Source: Sedimentibacter sp. (GTDB lineage Bacteria > Bacillota > Clostridia > Tissierellales > Sedimentibacteraceae). From it: a DNA stretch of 9,197 bases. The notes under the pieces were generated by a model. It saw nothing but the letters and a program-made list of their open reading frames with translations, was not told the DNA's origin and did no database searches. Positions within the stretch are counted from its first letter, which is position 1. The number at the start of each line of letters is the position of its first letter. The position numbers and the translations under genes were made by a program. Location: assembly GCA_029256005.1 (NCBI GenBank), contig JAQSYS010000152.1, positions 1 through 9,197 on the forward strand, given 5' to 3'. Below, in pieces: positions 1-7,251 of this stretch.

Positions 1-2495
1 TCGATATTTATATATTTAGGAGCTAGCCCATAAAACTTATGCTTTAATATACTCTTAGAGGCATCCGTCTTGTTAAACCTCTTGTTTAAACCGCACATTA
101 TAACTACCGGAAATTCCAACCCCTTGCTTTTGTGAACAGACATTAGTCGCACAACATTATCACTTTCACCCAATGTCTTGGCACTTGAAGAATCACCAGA
201 TGATGACTTTAATTTTTCAACATATCTTAAAAAATTAAACAATCCGCTCATGGATGTTTTTTCAAAATCAAAAGCTTTATCTGATAAAAGCCTTAAATTA
301 GCTTGTCTAATTTTACCGTTAGGCAATAGCCCTACAAAATAATAATAATTTGTCTCCATCAATAATTCCCATATAAAATCATTTAAATGGGTATATCTGC
401 TTCTCTTCTTCCAATCTTCTATTTTATTTATAAAGATTTTCAGCTTTTCAGAAAGTTCATCATTGCAGTTGTTTTTATATTCATATAAAGCATCAATAAA
501 ATTATATTTAGGGTTTCTAACTCTTATTTGAACAAGCTCTTCTGTTGTAAAAGAACCAATGGTTGATCTCATAACACTTAACAGTGGTATATCTTGCCTT
601 ATGTTGTCAATAATTCTTAACAAATTTAGTACCACCTGTATTTCTACAGTTTCAAAATATCCTGCTCCTCCGTCATAATAAAAAGGAATTCCTTGCTCAT
701 TGAATATTTCTTCAAATATTCCTGCCCAAGCTGAAACCGAGCGCATTAATATAACAATGTCCTTGTATTGTAATTTCTCAGGTAATGCCTCAAAAACACC
801 ATCCATTTTTTTATCTTTTTTAATTGGCTCGTTTTTAGTTTTTGTCAAAAGTTCGTTTATTTTTTGAACGGTAAGGGTCGCTTCCAGCTCAGCCGTCTTC
901 ATAGATTTAATTTCTTCATCCAAGTCCTCTGAATCAGATGAATTTTTATCAATTATATTAAGCTCTGTGTAGCAGTCATTTGTTTCAGAGCTATCATCGT
1001 TAAATTCAGCACCAGGGTTCAAAAATACAGATTGATTGTATTCTACCTCACCAATTAAATCACTCATAATATTATAAAATACATAATTGATGGAGCTAAG
1101 AACCTCCTTTCTGCTTCGGAAATTCTGAGTTAAATCAATTCTTCTGTCTTCACCAGCACAATTATCAACAGGATATATTCTGCTTTTTTCATTGAATATT
1201 GTAGGATCCGAAAGTCTGAAACGATAAATGCTCTGCTTTACATCTCCAACCATAAACAAATTGTTCTCTCTTTTAATCTGGCTCAATAACTCCTCCTGGA
1301 GACTATTGCTGTCCTGATATTCATCTATGAAAATATATTTAAACTTACTTTTGTACCTTTCTTTAATATCATCATGCCTCAAAATTTGAAGTGCATAATG
1401 CTCAACATCACTAAAATCAGCAATCGCTTTGTCCATTTTTTTAGATTTAAAATTCATATCTAAATCAAATAGAATATTAAACAAAGCTTTCATTGGACTA
1501 TGCATGAGGTTTATTTCTTGAGCATAACCAGAAAGATTTTTTAGAGGTAGCATTTTTTTTATATTCTTTATAATATCCTTGTAATCTTCTCTAAAGGATT
1601 TTACTTCCTCCTGTTTTTCAGGATTCACTTCTTCCTTTGCCTTGCCCTTCATTGCTTTTAATGTTGGAAAAGAAACTGTATGAACAAAATCTATAAATTC
1701 TTTGAAATCTTCACTAAGGATAGTTTTTAGCTTAGTAGCATTTTTCAAATCTTCTGTTATAGATTCTTCATATGTTGATGGACCATCATCTTCAATACAC
1801 AATTTGAAAGCTGATTCCAGAGCCTCTTCTGCTCCTGTAAGCTGCAAAGCCAAATTGTCTCTTATAGCTTTAACCCACACAGAGTTTATTAAATCCTCCT
1901 CAGACACAAAAAGCATATCAACAGATTTAGAAAGCCAACTTAAAGGTTCTGGAAAGCTCAGTATAAACCTATAAATATCCTTAATGATTTCATTTAATTC
2001 CAAATCTCCACGGTTTCCGGTAAAGCTTTCTACAAGCTGAATAAACCCATCAGGTTTTTCTGTATAATGCTTTTCTAAAACCTCGTCTATTGCTTCCTGA
2101 AGAAGTATATCAACCTCATTTACATCACCAATCCTGAATCCAGGATCTATTCCGATTACATGGAAATTCTTTCTTACCACATCAATGCAGAAAGCATGAA
2201 TCGTCGAAATATTTGCTTTGCTTAAAATATTTAATTGTCTGGACAAATGCTCCTTGTCCTCGCTATTTTGCAACTCTTTAACTAAAGCTTTGTGTATTTT
2301 TTGTTTCATACCGCTGGCAGCAGCATTAGTGAATGTCACTATTAAAAATTTATCTATATCTTCCTTTTCATTTACTAAAAGTTTAATTATTCTTTCAACC
2401 AGGACTGTAGTCTTTCCTGAACCTGCTGCAGCTGACACCAAAATATTTTTATTTCTTATATCAATTACTTCTTGCTGGCTGGGACTAAATTTCAA
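1..2495 (-). CDS. addA: ATP-dependent helicase/nuclease subunit A, AddA (partial, C-terminus beyond window)
   Basis: AddA is the 3'-5' superfamily 1A helicase and nuclease subunit of the AddAB enzyme, which resects double-strand breaks up to Chi for RecA loading. I translated 831 codons from the minus strand. Motifs in order are the Q motif (SPSQQEVI, Q7/Q8), Walker A (AAAGSGKT, K28), motif Ia (VTFTNAAA), STIHAFC near residue 97-103, DEYQD at 391-395, GDVKQSIYRFR from 417, QNFRSR around 458 and VHKSKGLEFPVV around 788. The family is about 1,200 residues, so motif VI and the C-terminal nuclease domain lie beyond the left edge; this is an edge cut, not a broken gene. The start is TTG at 2493-2495. 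An in-frame stop lies three codons upstream at 2502-2504, so no ATG start is possible. TTG overlaps the addB TGA by two bases, which suggests translational coupling. No frameshift is seen. Confidence 0.96.
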   Translation of the reverse strand, partial: MKFSPSQQEVIDIRNKNILVSAAAGSGKTTVLVERIIKLLVNEKEDIDKFLIVTFTNAAASGMKQKIHKALVKELQNSEDKEHLSRQLNILSKANISTIHAFCIDVVRKNFHVIGIDPGFRIGDVNEVDILLQEAIDEVLEKHYTEKPDGFIQLVESFTGNRGDLELNEIIKDIYRFILSFPEPLSWLSKSVDMLFVSEEDLINSVWVKAIRDNLALQLTGAEEALESAFKLCIEDDGPSTYEESITEDLKNATKLKTILSEDFKEFIDFVHTVSFPTLKAMKGKAKEEVNPEKQEEVKSFREDYKDIIKNIKKMLPLKNLSGYAQEINLMHSPMKALFNILFDLDMNFKSKKMDKAIADFSDVEHYALQILRHDDIKERYKSKFKYIFIDEYQDSNSLQEELLSQIKRENNLFMVGDVKQSIYRFRLSDPTIFNEKSRIYPVDNCAGEDRRIDLTQNFRSRKEVLSSINYVFYNIMSDLIGEVEYNQSVFLNPGAEFNDDSSETNDCYTELNIIDKNSSDSEDLDEEIKSMKTAELEATLTVQKINELLTKTKNEPIKKDKKMDGVFEALPEKLQYKDIVILMRSVSAWAGIFEEIFNEQGIPFYYDGGAGYFETVEIQVVLNLLRIIDNIRQDIPLLSVMRSTIGSFTTEELVQIRVRNPKYNFIDALYEYKNNCNDELSEKLKIFINKIEDWKKRSRYTHLNDFIWELLMETNYYYFVGLLPNGKIRQANLRLLSDKAFDFEKTSMSGLFNFLRYVEKLKSSSGDSSSAKTLGESDNVVRLMSVHKSKGLEFPVVIMCGLNKRFNKTDASKSILKHKFYGLAPKYINI

Positions 2496-5400
2496 ATGTC
2501 TTCACCGCCTTCATTTAAAATTTCCGTTAATATATCATCTTTTTTTAATTTCTTTATTCTTCTGTAATTGTTGCCATCTACAGATGGATCAAATTGGCAC
2601 ACACCAGTATAATCACAATATGAGCACGGAGTTACACCAGTATCTTTTCTGAAAGGCATTATATCAATGTTTCCATCTAAAATCTTTTCAGCTAAATCCT
2701 TTGCAACCTCATCAGTCTTGTTTAGAATTGCATTAAATTCCTTAAATGTCAATGTCTTAGATGATTTCGATGTGCTTCCGTCCTTATTAAATATTACCGG
2801 AATAACATCTGACTTTTTATTAGATTCAATATCTTTGTCCATATTAAAAATAACTTCCGAGTCTTCAACAATGTAACCCTTTAGGGATAATTGTCTGAAT
2901 ATTTCATTTTCTGAATCCTCTAATGTTACTTCATCACCATTAATCATAGGATCATCTATGCTATAATAATATGCTCCTCCGATTTCTGGCTTTGTCTGAA
3001 ACAATTTCTTGCCGTTTTTCATAATTGCAGACATATATACCAAAAGCTGCAGTTGAAGTCCTTGTACAGCATCTGATAAATCAATATCCTTGCGAGACGA
3101 CTTATAATCAATAATGTTTATATATAATTTATCGTCCTTTTTCATTATATCAACTCGGTCGATTCTTCCCTGAAAATAAATACTTACATCATCAGATAAT
3201 TTAATTTCAACAGGTTCTATATAAACATCTTTGTCAGTGTCGCCTATTACAAGCTCTGTGAACATAGGTCTGAAATTTCCTTTTTTTAGTTGTTCCACAA
3301 TAGTGTCAGTAGCCCTGTTAACCAGTCTTTTAATTTTTTCCTTCATGTATTTGTTACGCTCATTAGCATCAAAAGCCGAATAGTCCATTTCGCCATCTAG
3401 CAATATTTTTTCAGTGCTGGATTGAGACATTAAAAGAACAGACTCCTTGTCCAATTCCAGAATATTGGTTCCTGTTTCTGTAATACCCTTTGTGAAATGC
3501 TCAACTGCCTGATGATATATGTTTCCAAGATCATAAAATTCTACCTTTTGAACTAATCTTGGCTGAGGTTTTATTACATTTTCTATGAAAAACTTAAAAG
3601 GGCATGTAGCAAAGTTTTCAAGTCTTGAAACAGACATTGTTACCGGTGTTGAATGAACTTTATCTATATTTTTCTTAGTAATTTTTAATGCTTTGTTTTC
3701 ATATAATAATCCTTTATTTATTAAATCAGAAATGTGATTATCATTTAGTTCGTACCAGGCATAAACATCCTTCCATACTTCATGAATATCACCACCTCCA
3801 ACAAATTCTCTTATTTCAGAAAAGAGAAAATCAACTGTCCCCTTGTTGTTTGAAATATTCTCTTCCTCATTGATATAGCTTAGATCAGATTGCACCTTTA
3901 CTGAAGGAAACAATTGCTTAAGCTTATCAAAATACATTGACGGCTGAAGTGTCTTGCCATCTGCAGTACCCAGTGCTGCATAACTCAAAAACAACTTGTC
4001 AGATGCATTGGTAAATAACTTGTAAAGAATATGCTTTTCCTTATATAGAAAGTAATCCGAATCATTTAACAATCCGATACCGGCTTTTGTCAGTATATCT
4101 CTTTCATCATCAAGGAGAAGACCTTTTTCACTATTTTTTGAATCAAGTTTTCCTTCGTTTGCTCCCATTATAAAGAGAATCTTACACGTCTTAAATGAAA
4201 TTTTTTCAACTTCTCCAACCGTTACTTTGTCCAAGGTTGGAGGTATTATGCTTATCTTTATCTCATTAAATCCTGCTTCAATCATTTTTCTGTATTCATG
4301 CGCCTTAATTTCAATATCCGCGCCAGTAAGCACAATTTGTTCAAATACTTCTATAACATAATTCCATACCTGAGAATTTTCGCTAGATAATTCATAATTG
4401 TTTGTTTTTTTAAAAATGCCTGACTGTCTTTCAATTTTTTCTTGAACCTTATAAACCTTTAAAAACTCAAAAATAAACAATGTAATATCTTGAGTTGTTT
4501 TTAAATCTTTGAATTTCTTTCTTGCTTCTTTTAACTCAGAAATGAATTTTTCACGGAGCATATTGAAATAATCAATATTATCAGCATTAAATTTAAATTC
4601 TTTGAACCATTTTTCTCTTTCAATTCCATATTGCAGAGCAAAATTCTCTAACTTGCTCGTTTCATCGTAATCCAAAGAAGAAAAACCTGTTTTTAAAAAT
4701 TCAAATACACTGTCATGTTTAAAATTATATATAAACATGTCCAAAAGTGATAATATGAATTTTGTCAACGGATTTCCCATGATATCCCTTTTTGCATCTA
4801 AAAAATAAGGAATATCATATTGAGTAAAAACTTTCTTTATATTGATTGAATAGCTGTCCATGTCACCAACGGCAATTGCTATATCCTTCCATCTGTACCC
4901 GTGATCTCTTACGAGTGATATAATTTTTGCCGCAGCTTTTTCAGTTTCTGAATATGGATTCAATGATGTGAAAATTTGAATATTGGAGACTTCATCACTG
5001 TAAGTATCCGAATTTATAGAAAACATATTTTTTTCAATAAATTTTGTTTTATTGTTCATATTTCCAGAATTAACAGGAATTATGTTTATTGAGCTTTCTG
5101 ATTCATTAATTAATGCTTTGTAGGTGTCATAAACAATCTTAAATGCTTCCCAATCTTCTGTGTAATTTAAATTTTTAAGAGATTCAGAATCAATATTTAA
5201 AGATATGGTAACATCCTTGGCATGCTTTATTAGCTCCTTAATAACTCTTTGCCTCTGTATATTGAAGCTCTCAAATCCATCGATCCATACAATTGAATTC
5301 TTAATGTATTCAGACTTTTCCACTGCAGAAATAAATAAGTCCATTTTGTCTTCTTCGTCAAAAAAAATGTCCTTTGTTCTATTATTTATTTCCCGGTAAA

Positions 5401-5893
5401 TTTTTATTATATCTTCAAGCTTTTTATTTAAAAGTTGGTTATTATCTTCTTTTACTTTAAACTTCAGTATTTGCTCAAGAAATTCTACACTTATGCAATT
5501 TTGTTTAAGTTCACTTATAAGTGCGTCAAATTCTCGCAAAAAACCATCTTGCTTCGTTGCTTTATTGAACAACTGCAATTCATTTTTGTTTTCATCAAAT
5601 ATTTGCTTTAACAGCATTATCTTCCCATAGCTGTTAATATCCTGAATCTTTAGCCCACCAACCTCTTCAAAAACCTTGTAGCTAAGGCGTGTAAAGCTCA
5701 AAACCTCAGCTGACATTATTCCAAGGTCATTGATTCTTTCAATAAGCTCATATTCATTCTGATATGTCATCTGTTCAGGTACAATTAGTAATAAATTTAA
5801 ATCATTATTTTTTTTTATTTCATTGCTTATATCATCGTATATATAAGTTGTTTTTCCTGTCTTGGCTCGTCCAGCAACAATATTTAATCCCAT
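2492..5893 (-). CDS. addB: ATP-dependent helicase/nuclease subunit B, AddB
   Basis: AddB is the partner of AddA. In this family it has an inactivated helicase fold used for Chi recognition, plus a RecB-type nuclease that cuts one DNA strand. The 1,133-residue protein has Walker A GRAKTGKT at residues 8-15. Its nuclease motifs are GRIDRVD with D912, DYKSS with D929 and K931, and QLLVY at 949-953. The four cysteines expected to hold the 4Fe-4S cluster are C764 (in TCPFKFF), C1090, C1093 and C1099; the last three have the C-x2-C-x5-C spacing of Bacillus AddB. Length is close to the roughly 1,160 residues usual for the family. I start at the ATG at 5891-5893 (MGLNIV), which gives the usual AddB N-terminus and has GGAGG just upstream. 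An in-frame ATG eight codons earlier (5915-5917) lacks a ribosome binding site and lies in a repeat. The gene overlaps addA by four bases and sits downstream of yhaM. Confidence 0.96.
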   Translation of the reverse strand: MGLNIVAGRAKTGKTTYIYDDISNEIKKNNDLNLLLIVPEQMTYQNEYELIERINDLGIMSAEVLSFTRLSYKVFEEVGGLKIQDINSYGKIMLLKQIFDENKNELQLFNKATKQDGFLREFDALISELKQNCISVEFLEQILKFKVKEDNNQLLNKKLEDIIKIYREINNRTKDIFFDEEDKMDLFISAVEKSEYIKNSIVWIDGFESFNIQRQRVIKELIKHAKDVTISLNIDSESLKNLNYTEDWEAFKIVYDTYKALINESESSINIIPVNSGNMNNKTKFIEKNMFSINSDTYSDEVSNIQIFTSLNPYSETEKAAAKIISLVRDHGYRWKDIAIAVGDMDSYSINIKKVFTQYDIPYFLDAKRDIMGNPLTKFILSLLDMFIYNFKHDSVFEFLKTGFSSLDYDETSKLENFALQYGIEREKWFKEFKFNADNIDYFNMLREKFISELKEARKKFKDLKTTQDITLFIFEFLKVYKVQEKIERQSGIFKKTNNYELSSENSQVWNYVIEVFEQIVLTGADIEIKAHEYRKMIEAGFNEIKISIIPPTLDKVTVGEVEKISFKTCKILFIMGANEGKLDSKNSEKGLLLDDERDILTKAGIGLLNDSDYFLYKEKHILYKLFTNASDKLFLSYAALGTADGKTLQPSMYFDKLKQLFPSVKVQSDLSYINEEENISNNKGTVDFLFSEIREFVGGGDIHEVWKDVYAWYELNDNHISDLINKGLLYENKALKITKKNIDKVHSTPVTMSVSRLENFATCPFKFFIENVIKPQPRLVQKVEFYDLGNIYHQAVEHFTKGITETGTNILELDKESVLLMSQSSTEKILLDGEMDYSAFDANERNKYMKEKIKRLVNRATDTIVEQLKKGNFRPMFTELVIGDTDKDVYIEPVEIKLSDDVSIYFQGRIDRVDIMKKDDKLYINIIDYKSSRKDIDLSDAVQGLQLQLLVYMSAIMKNGKKLFQTKPEIGGAYYYSIDDPMINGDEVTLEDSENEIFRQLSLKGYIVEDSEVIFNMDKDIESNKKSDVIPVIFNKDGSTSKSSKTLTFKEFNAILNKTDEVAKDLAEKILDGNIDIMPFRKDTGVTPCSYCDYTGVCQFDPSVDGNNYRRIKKLKKDDILTEILNEGGEDI
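2503..2511 (-). promoter_or_regulatory. Ribosome binding site deciding the addA TTG start
   Basis: The minus strand reads AAGGCGGTG followed by seven bases (AAGACAT) and TTG. This differs from the ideal AAGGAGGTG by one base and has good spacing. It lies inside the last codons of addB. With the in-frame stop at 2502-2504 it makes the TTG at 2493-2495 the only credible addA start. Confidence 0.8.
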
Positions 5894-5897
5894 GATT

Positions 5898-5902
5898 CCT
5901 CC
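5898..5902 (-). promoter_or_regulatory. Ribosome binding site of addB
   Basis: The minus strand reads GGAGG, then AATC, then ATG at 5893. Spacing is a little short but the match is strong. The alternative ATG at 5917 is preceded by TTTTTCATTGTTCA with no purine-rich site, so this site decides the start. Confidence 0.75.
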
Positions 5903-5908
5903 AACTGA

Positions 5909-6010
5909 AATGAACATTGAACAATGAAAAATTGAGCAATGAACAGTTAATGAAGAATTAAGACTATTCCTTAATTCAACCTATACTATTCATTATTCAT
6001 TGTTCATTGG
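5909..6010. repeat. Degenerate heptamer inverted-repeat element at the yhaM-addB junction
   Basis: The left arm (5909-5944) is five head-to-tail heptamers close to AATGAAC: AATGAAC, ATTGAAC, AATGAAA, AATTGAG, (C)AATGAAC. The right arm (5988-6008) carries the same unit in inverted orientation: ATTCATT, ATTCATT, GTTCATT. Between them is a perfect 8-bp hairpin, GAATTAAG (5955-5962) and CTTAATTC (5970-5977), with a 7-base loop. For example, 5915-5928 matches the complement of 5996-6009 at 13 of 14 bases. Runs of this kind are familiar between genes in clostridial genomes; that is recollection, not a search. The right arm encodes the last yhaM codons (MNNE) and its stop. No promoter or good terminator stands out, so yhaM and addB may be cotranscribed through it. 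Confidence 0.7.
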
Positions 6011-7015
6011 TTTATAAAGGTTTCTGTTATCCAATAGCCATATTTTATCCGTGAATTGACCAGGTCCAATGCCCTCCAATGCATGCTCAAAATCAAACAT
6101 TCTTGCATCTATTATATCTAAAAAGTGCAACAACTCTGCTTCTGGAGTCATTGGTTTTTTAGGGCTGCCGAATTCAGGTTCATAGTGATGAGATAAAACC
6201 ATGTGTTGAAGAATTATACTTTTCTCCCTGCTAATGCCAATCTTTTCTCCCTCAATTTCTATTTCCTTAATACCTTGGATAATATGTCCTAACAACTTTC
6301 CTTCCATTGTATAATCAGAAACCACTCCGTATTCATCAGATTCCATTTCTAGTATTTTACATATGTCATGTAAAATTACCCCTGCATACACATAATCCAT
6401 TTTGAGAAAATCATATACCTGCCCTAGCTTTTCTCCTGACTGTAGCATCCTTAGAGTATGGTACAATAGACCTCCCATGTATGAATGATGGTTTTTCTTT
6501 GCAGCAGGGTAATAAAAGAGTTTATTGCTATATTTTGAAACGATGTTTTCAACTAATAATCTTATTTCAACATCCTTAATCTTCTTAACATATGCATTAA
6601 TTGAATTGAGCATCTCTTCTTGTTCAATCGGTGCTGAAGGTATTAACTCAGATATTTTTATGGTATCAGTAGGAATTTTCGCTCTGATTTTATTAACCTT
6701 TAACTGCTTGGAGCCGTTCCACTCCAGAACCTCTCCTCTTACTTTTACAATTGAACTGCTTGCAATTAACTCTTCCTTTTCAGATGTATACTCCCATATT
6801 TTCGCATTAATTTCACCTGATTTATCTACTAATTCAATATCTATGTACTGTTTTCCATTTGTAGTTTTCTTAACATCAAAACTTTTAATCAGATAGAAAC
6901 CATCTGCCTTTTCTCCTGCTTTAAGTTCTGAAATATTCGTATTAGTATTTGACATGTTCTTCATTTGTTCTCTTGCTTTATCATTTAACAAGTCTCCGAT
7001 ACTTGCTTGCCCCAT
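5993..7015 (-). CDS. yhaM: YhaM-type 3'-5' exoribonuclease (OB fold plus HD domain)
   Basis: YhaM-family proteins are cytoplasmic, metal-dependent 3'-5' exoribonucleases of Gram-positive bacteria that trim RNA 3' ends. The 340-residue protein has an OB-fold nucleic-acid-binding domain at about 35-112 (GFYLIKSFDVKKTTNGKQYIDIELVDK onward) and an HD domain at about 170-310. Candidate metal ligands are H176/H177, H186 in LLYH, H216-D217 in VILHDICK, H244, H271, H276/H277 and D300/D303. The start at 7015 is preceded by GAGAGG eight bases upstream. It gives an N-terminal extension of about 30 residues ahead of the OB fold relative to Bacillus YhaM, whose OB fold begins near its N-terminus. Internal ATGs at codons 18 and 21 have weaker ribosome binding sites but cannot be excluded. 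The last residues (MNNE) and the stop come from a heptamer repeat. The gene has its own predicted promoter and hairpin-bearing leader, and addB follows 99 bases later. Confidence 0.9.
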   Translation of the reverse strand: MGQASIGDLLNDKAREQMKNMSNTNTNISELKAGEKADGFYLIKSFDVKKTTNGKQYIDIELVDKSGEINAKIWEYTSEKEELIASSSIVKVRGEVLEWNGSKQLKVNKIRAKIPTDTIKISELIPSAPIEQEEMLNSINAYVKKIKDVEIRLLVENIVSKYSNKLFYYPAAKKNHHSYMGGLLYHTLRMLQSGEKLGQVYDFLKMDYVYAGVILHDICKILEMESDEYGVVSDYTMEGKLLGHIIQGIKEIEIEGEKIGISREKSIILQHMVLSHHYEPEFGSPKKPMTPEAELLHFLDIIDARMFDFEHALEGIGPGQFTDKIWLLDNRNLYKPMNNE

Positions 7016-7057
7016 ATTTCTAGCCTCTCTTTGCTTTTAATATAATAGTATATAGTA

Positions 7058-7076
7058 CAAGACGCTTATCGTCTTG
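7058..7076 (-). other. Hairpin 2 in predicted yhaM leader
   Basis: A perfect 7-bp stem, CAAGACG pairing with CGTCTTG, closes a 5-base loop. In the yhaM direction the loop reads ATAAG. It lies about 45 bases upstream of the yhaM ATG and has no T-run after it, so it is not an intrinsic terminator. It is close in sequence to the hairpin at 7108-7127: both stems contain AAGAC/GTCTT. It could be an RNA element or an operator palindrome. Confidence 0.55.
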
Positions 7077-7107
7077 CTTCAAAACCATACAATGAATACA
7101 CTATCAG

Positions 7108-7127
7108 ACAAAGACATTAGTCTTTGT
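7108..7127 (-). other. Hairpin 1 in predicted yhaM leader
   Basis: A perfect 8-bp stem, ACAAAGAC with GTCTTTGT, closes a 4-base loop (TAAT in the yhaM direction). It begins about 10 bases after the predicted transcription start. On the opposite strand it is followed only by TTC, so it is not a good terminator for either strand. The shared AAGAC/GTCTT cores would also allow its arms to pair with those of the hairpin at 7058-7076. Confidence 0.55.
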
Positions 7128-7143
7128 TTCATTGATTGTTTTC

Positions 7144-7172
7144 ATTATAGCATATGATAATGTATGATTAAA
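7144..7172 (-). promoter_or_regulatory. Predicted vegetative (extended -10) promoter of yhaM
   Basis: The minus strand holds TATAAT (7149-7144) preceded by TG and one base, giving TGCTATAAT, a full extended -10 element. The hexamer 17 bases upstream, TTTAAT (7172-7167), is a poor -35, which extended -10 promoters tolerate. Transcription would start near 7137 and leave an untranslated leader of about 120 nt before the ATG at 7015. It may also drive addB and addA. Confidence 0.6.
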
Positions 7173-7211
7173 TAACTTTTTATAATGAGATTCTTCATCA
7201 ATAATTCACAC

Positions 7212-7241
7212 AAAAAAGAGGTTATTTTTCTAACCTCTTTT
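7212..7241 (-). terminator. Rho-independent terminator of the sigma/anti-sigma operon
   Basis: On the minus strand AAAAGAGGTTA pairs perfectly over 11 bp with TAACCTCTTTT around the loop GAAAAA. The stem is flanked by As and runs into a stretch of Ts (complement of 7212-7217). It lies about 10 bases after the anti-sigma stop codon. The plus strand also has a short T-run after the stem, but no plus-strand gene needs it. Confidence 0.9.
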
Positions 7242-7251
7242 GAATGCTTAT

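Noticed and set aside
1..60. addA as a truncated pseudogene
   Set aside because: The frame is open up to the first base of the window with no stop or frameshift; the missing C-terminus is only the window edge.
2218..2652. Plus-strand open frame of 144 codons across the addB-addA junction
   Set aside because: It lies opposite two well-supported genes with clear family motifs, has no ribosome binding site of note and shows no recognisable domain. The other plus-strand frames across the window fail for the same reasons.
5894..5917. Upstream in-frame ATG for addB adding eight residues (MFISVGGI)
   Set aside because: It has no ribosome binding site and lies in the heptamer repeat. The ATG at 5891-5893 has GGAGG upstream and gives the family N-terminus MGLNIV.
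5955..5977. Central hairpin as an intrinsic terminator between yhaM and addB
   Set aside because: The stem is AT-rich with only two G-C pairs and is followed by TTCATT, not a T-run, on the minus strand.
5909..6008. Heptamer repeats as a CRISPR array or phage attachment site
   Set aside because: Units are only 7 bases, degenerate, without spacers, and in opposite orientations on the two sides. No cas or integrase gene is near.
7058..7090. CGTCT in the yhaM leader as the -10 of a second ECF promoter
   Set aside because: The bases 16 to 21 upstream read GGTTTT-like sequence rather than GGAAC, so no -35 exists at the right spacing.
7058..7127. The two leader hairpins as terminators of plus-strand transcripts
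   Set aside because: No plus-strand gene ends here and the following T-runs are short and interrupted.
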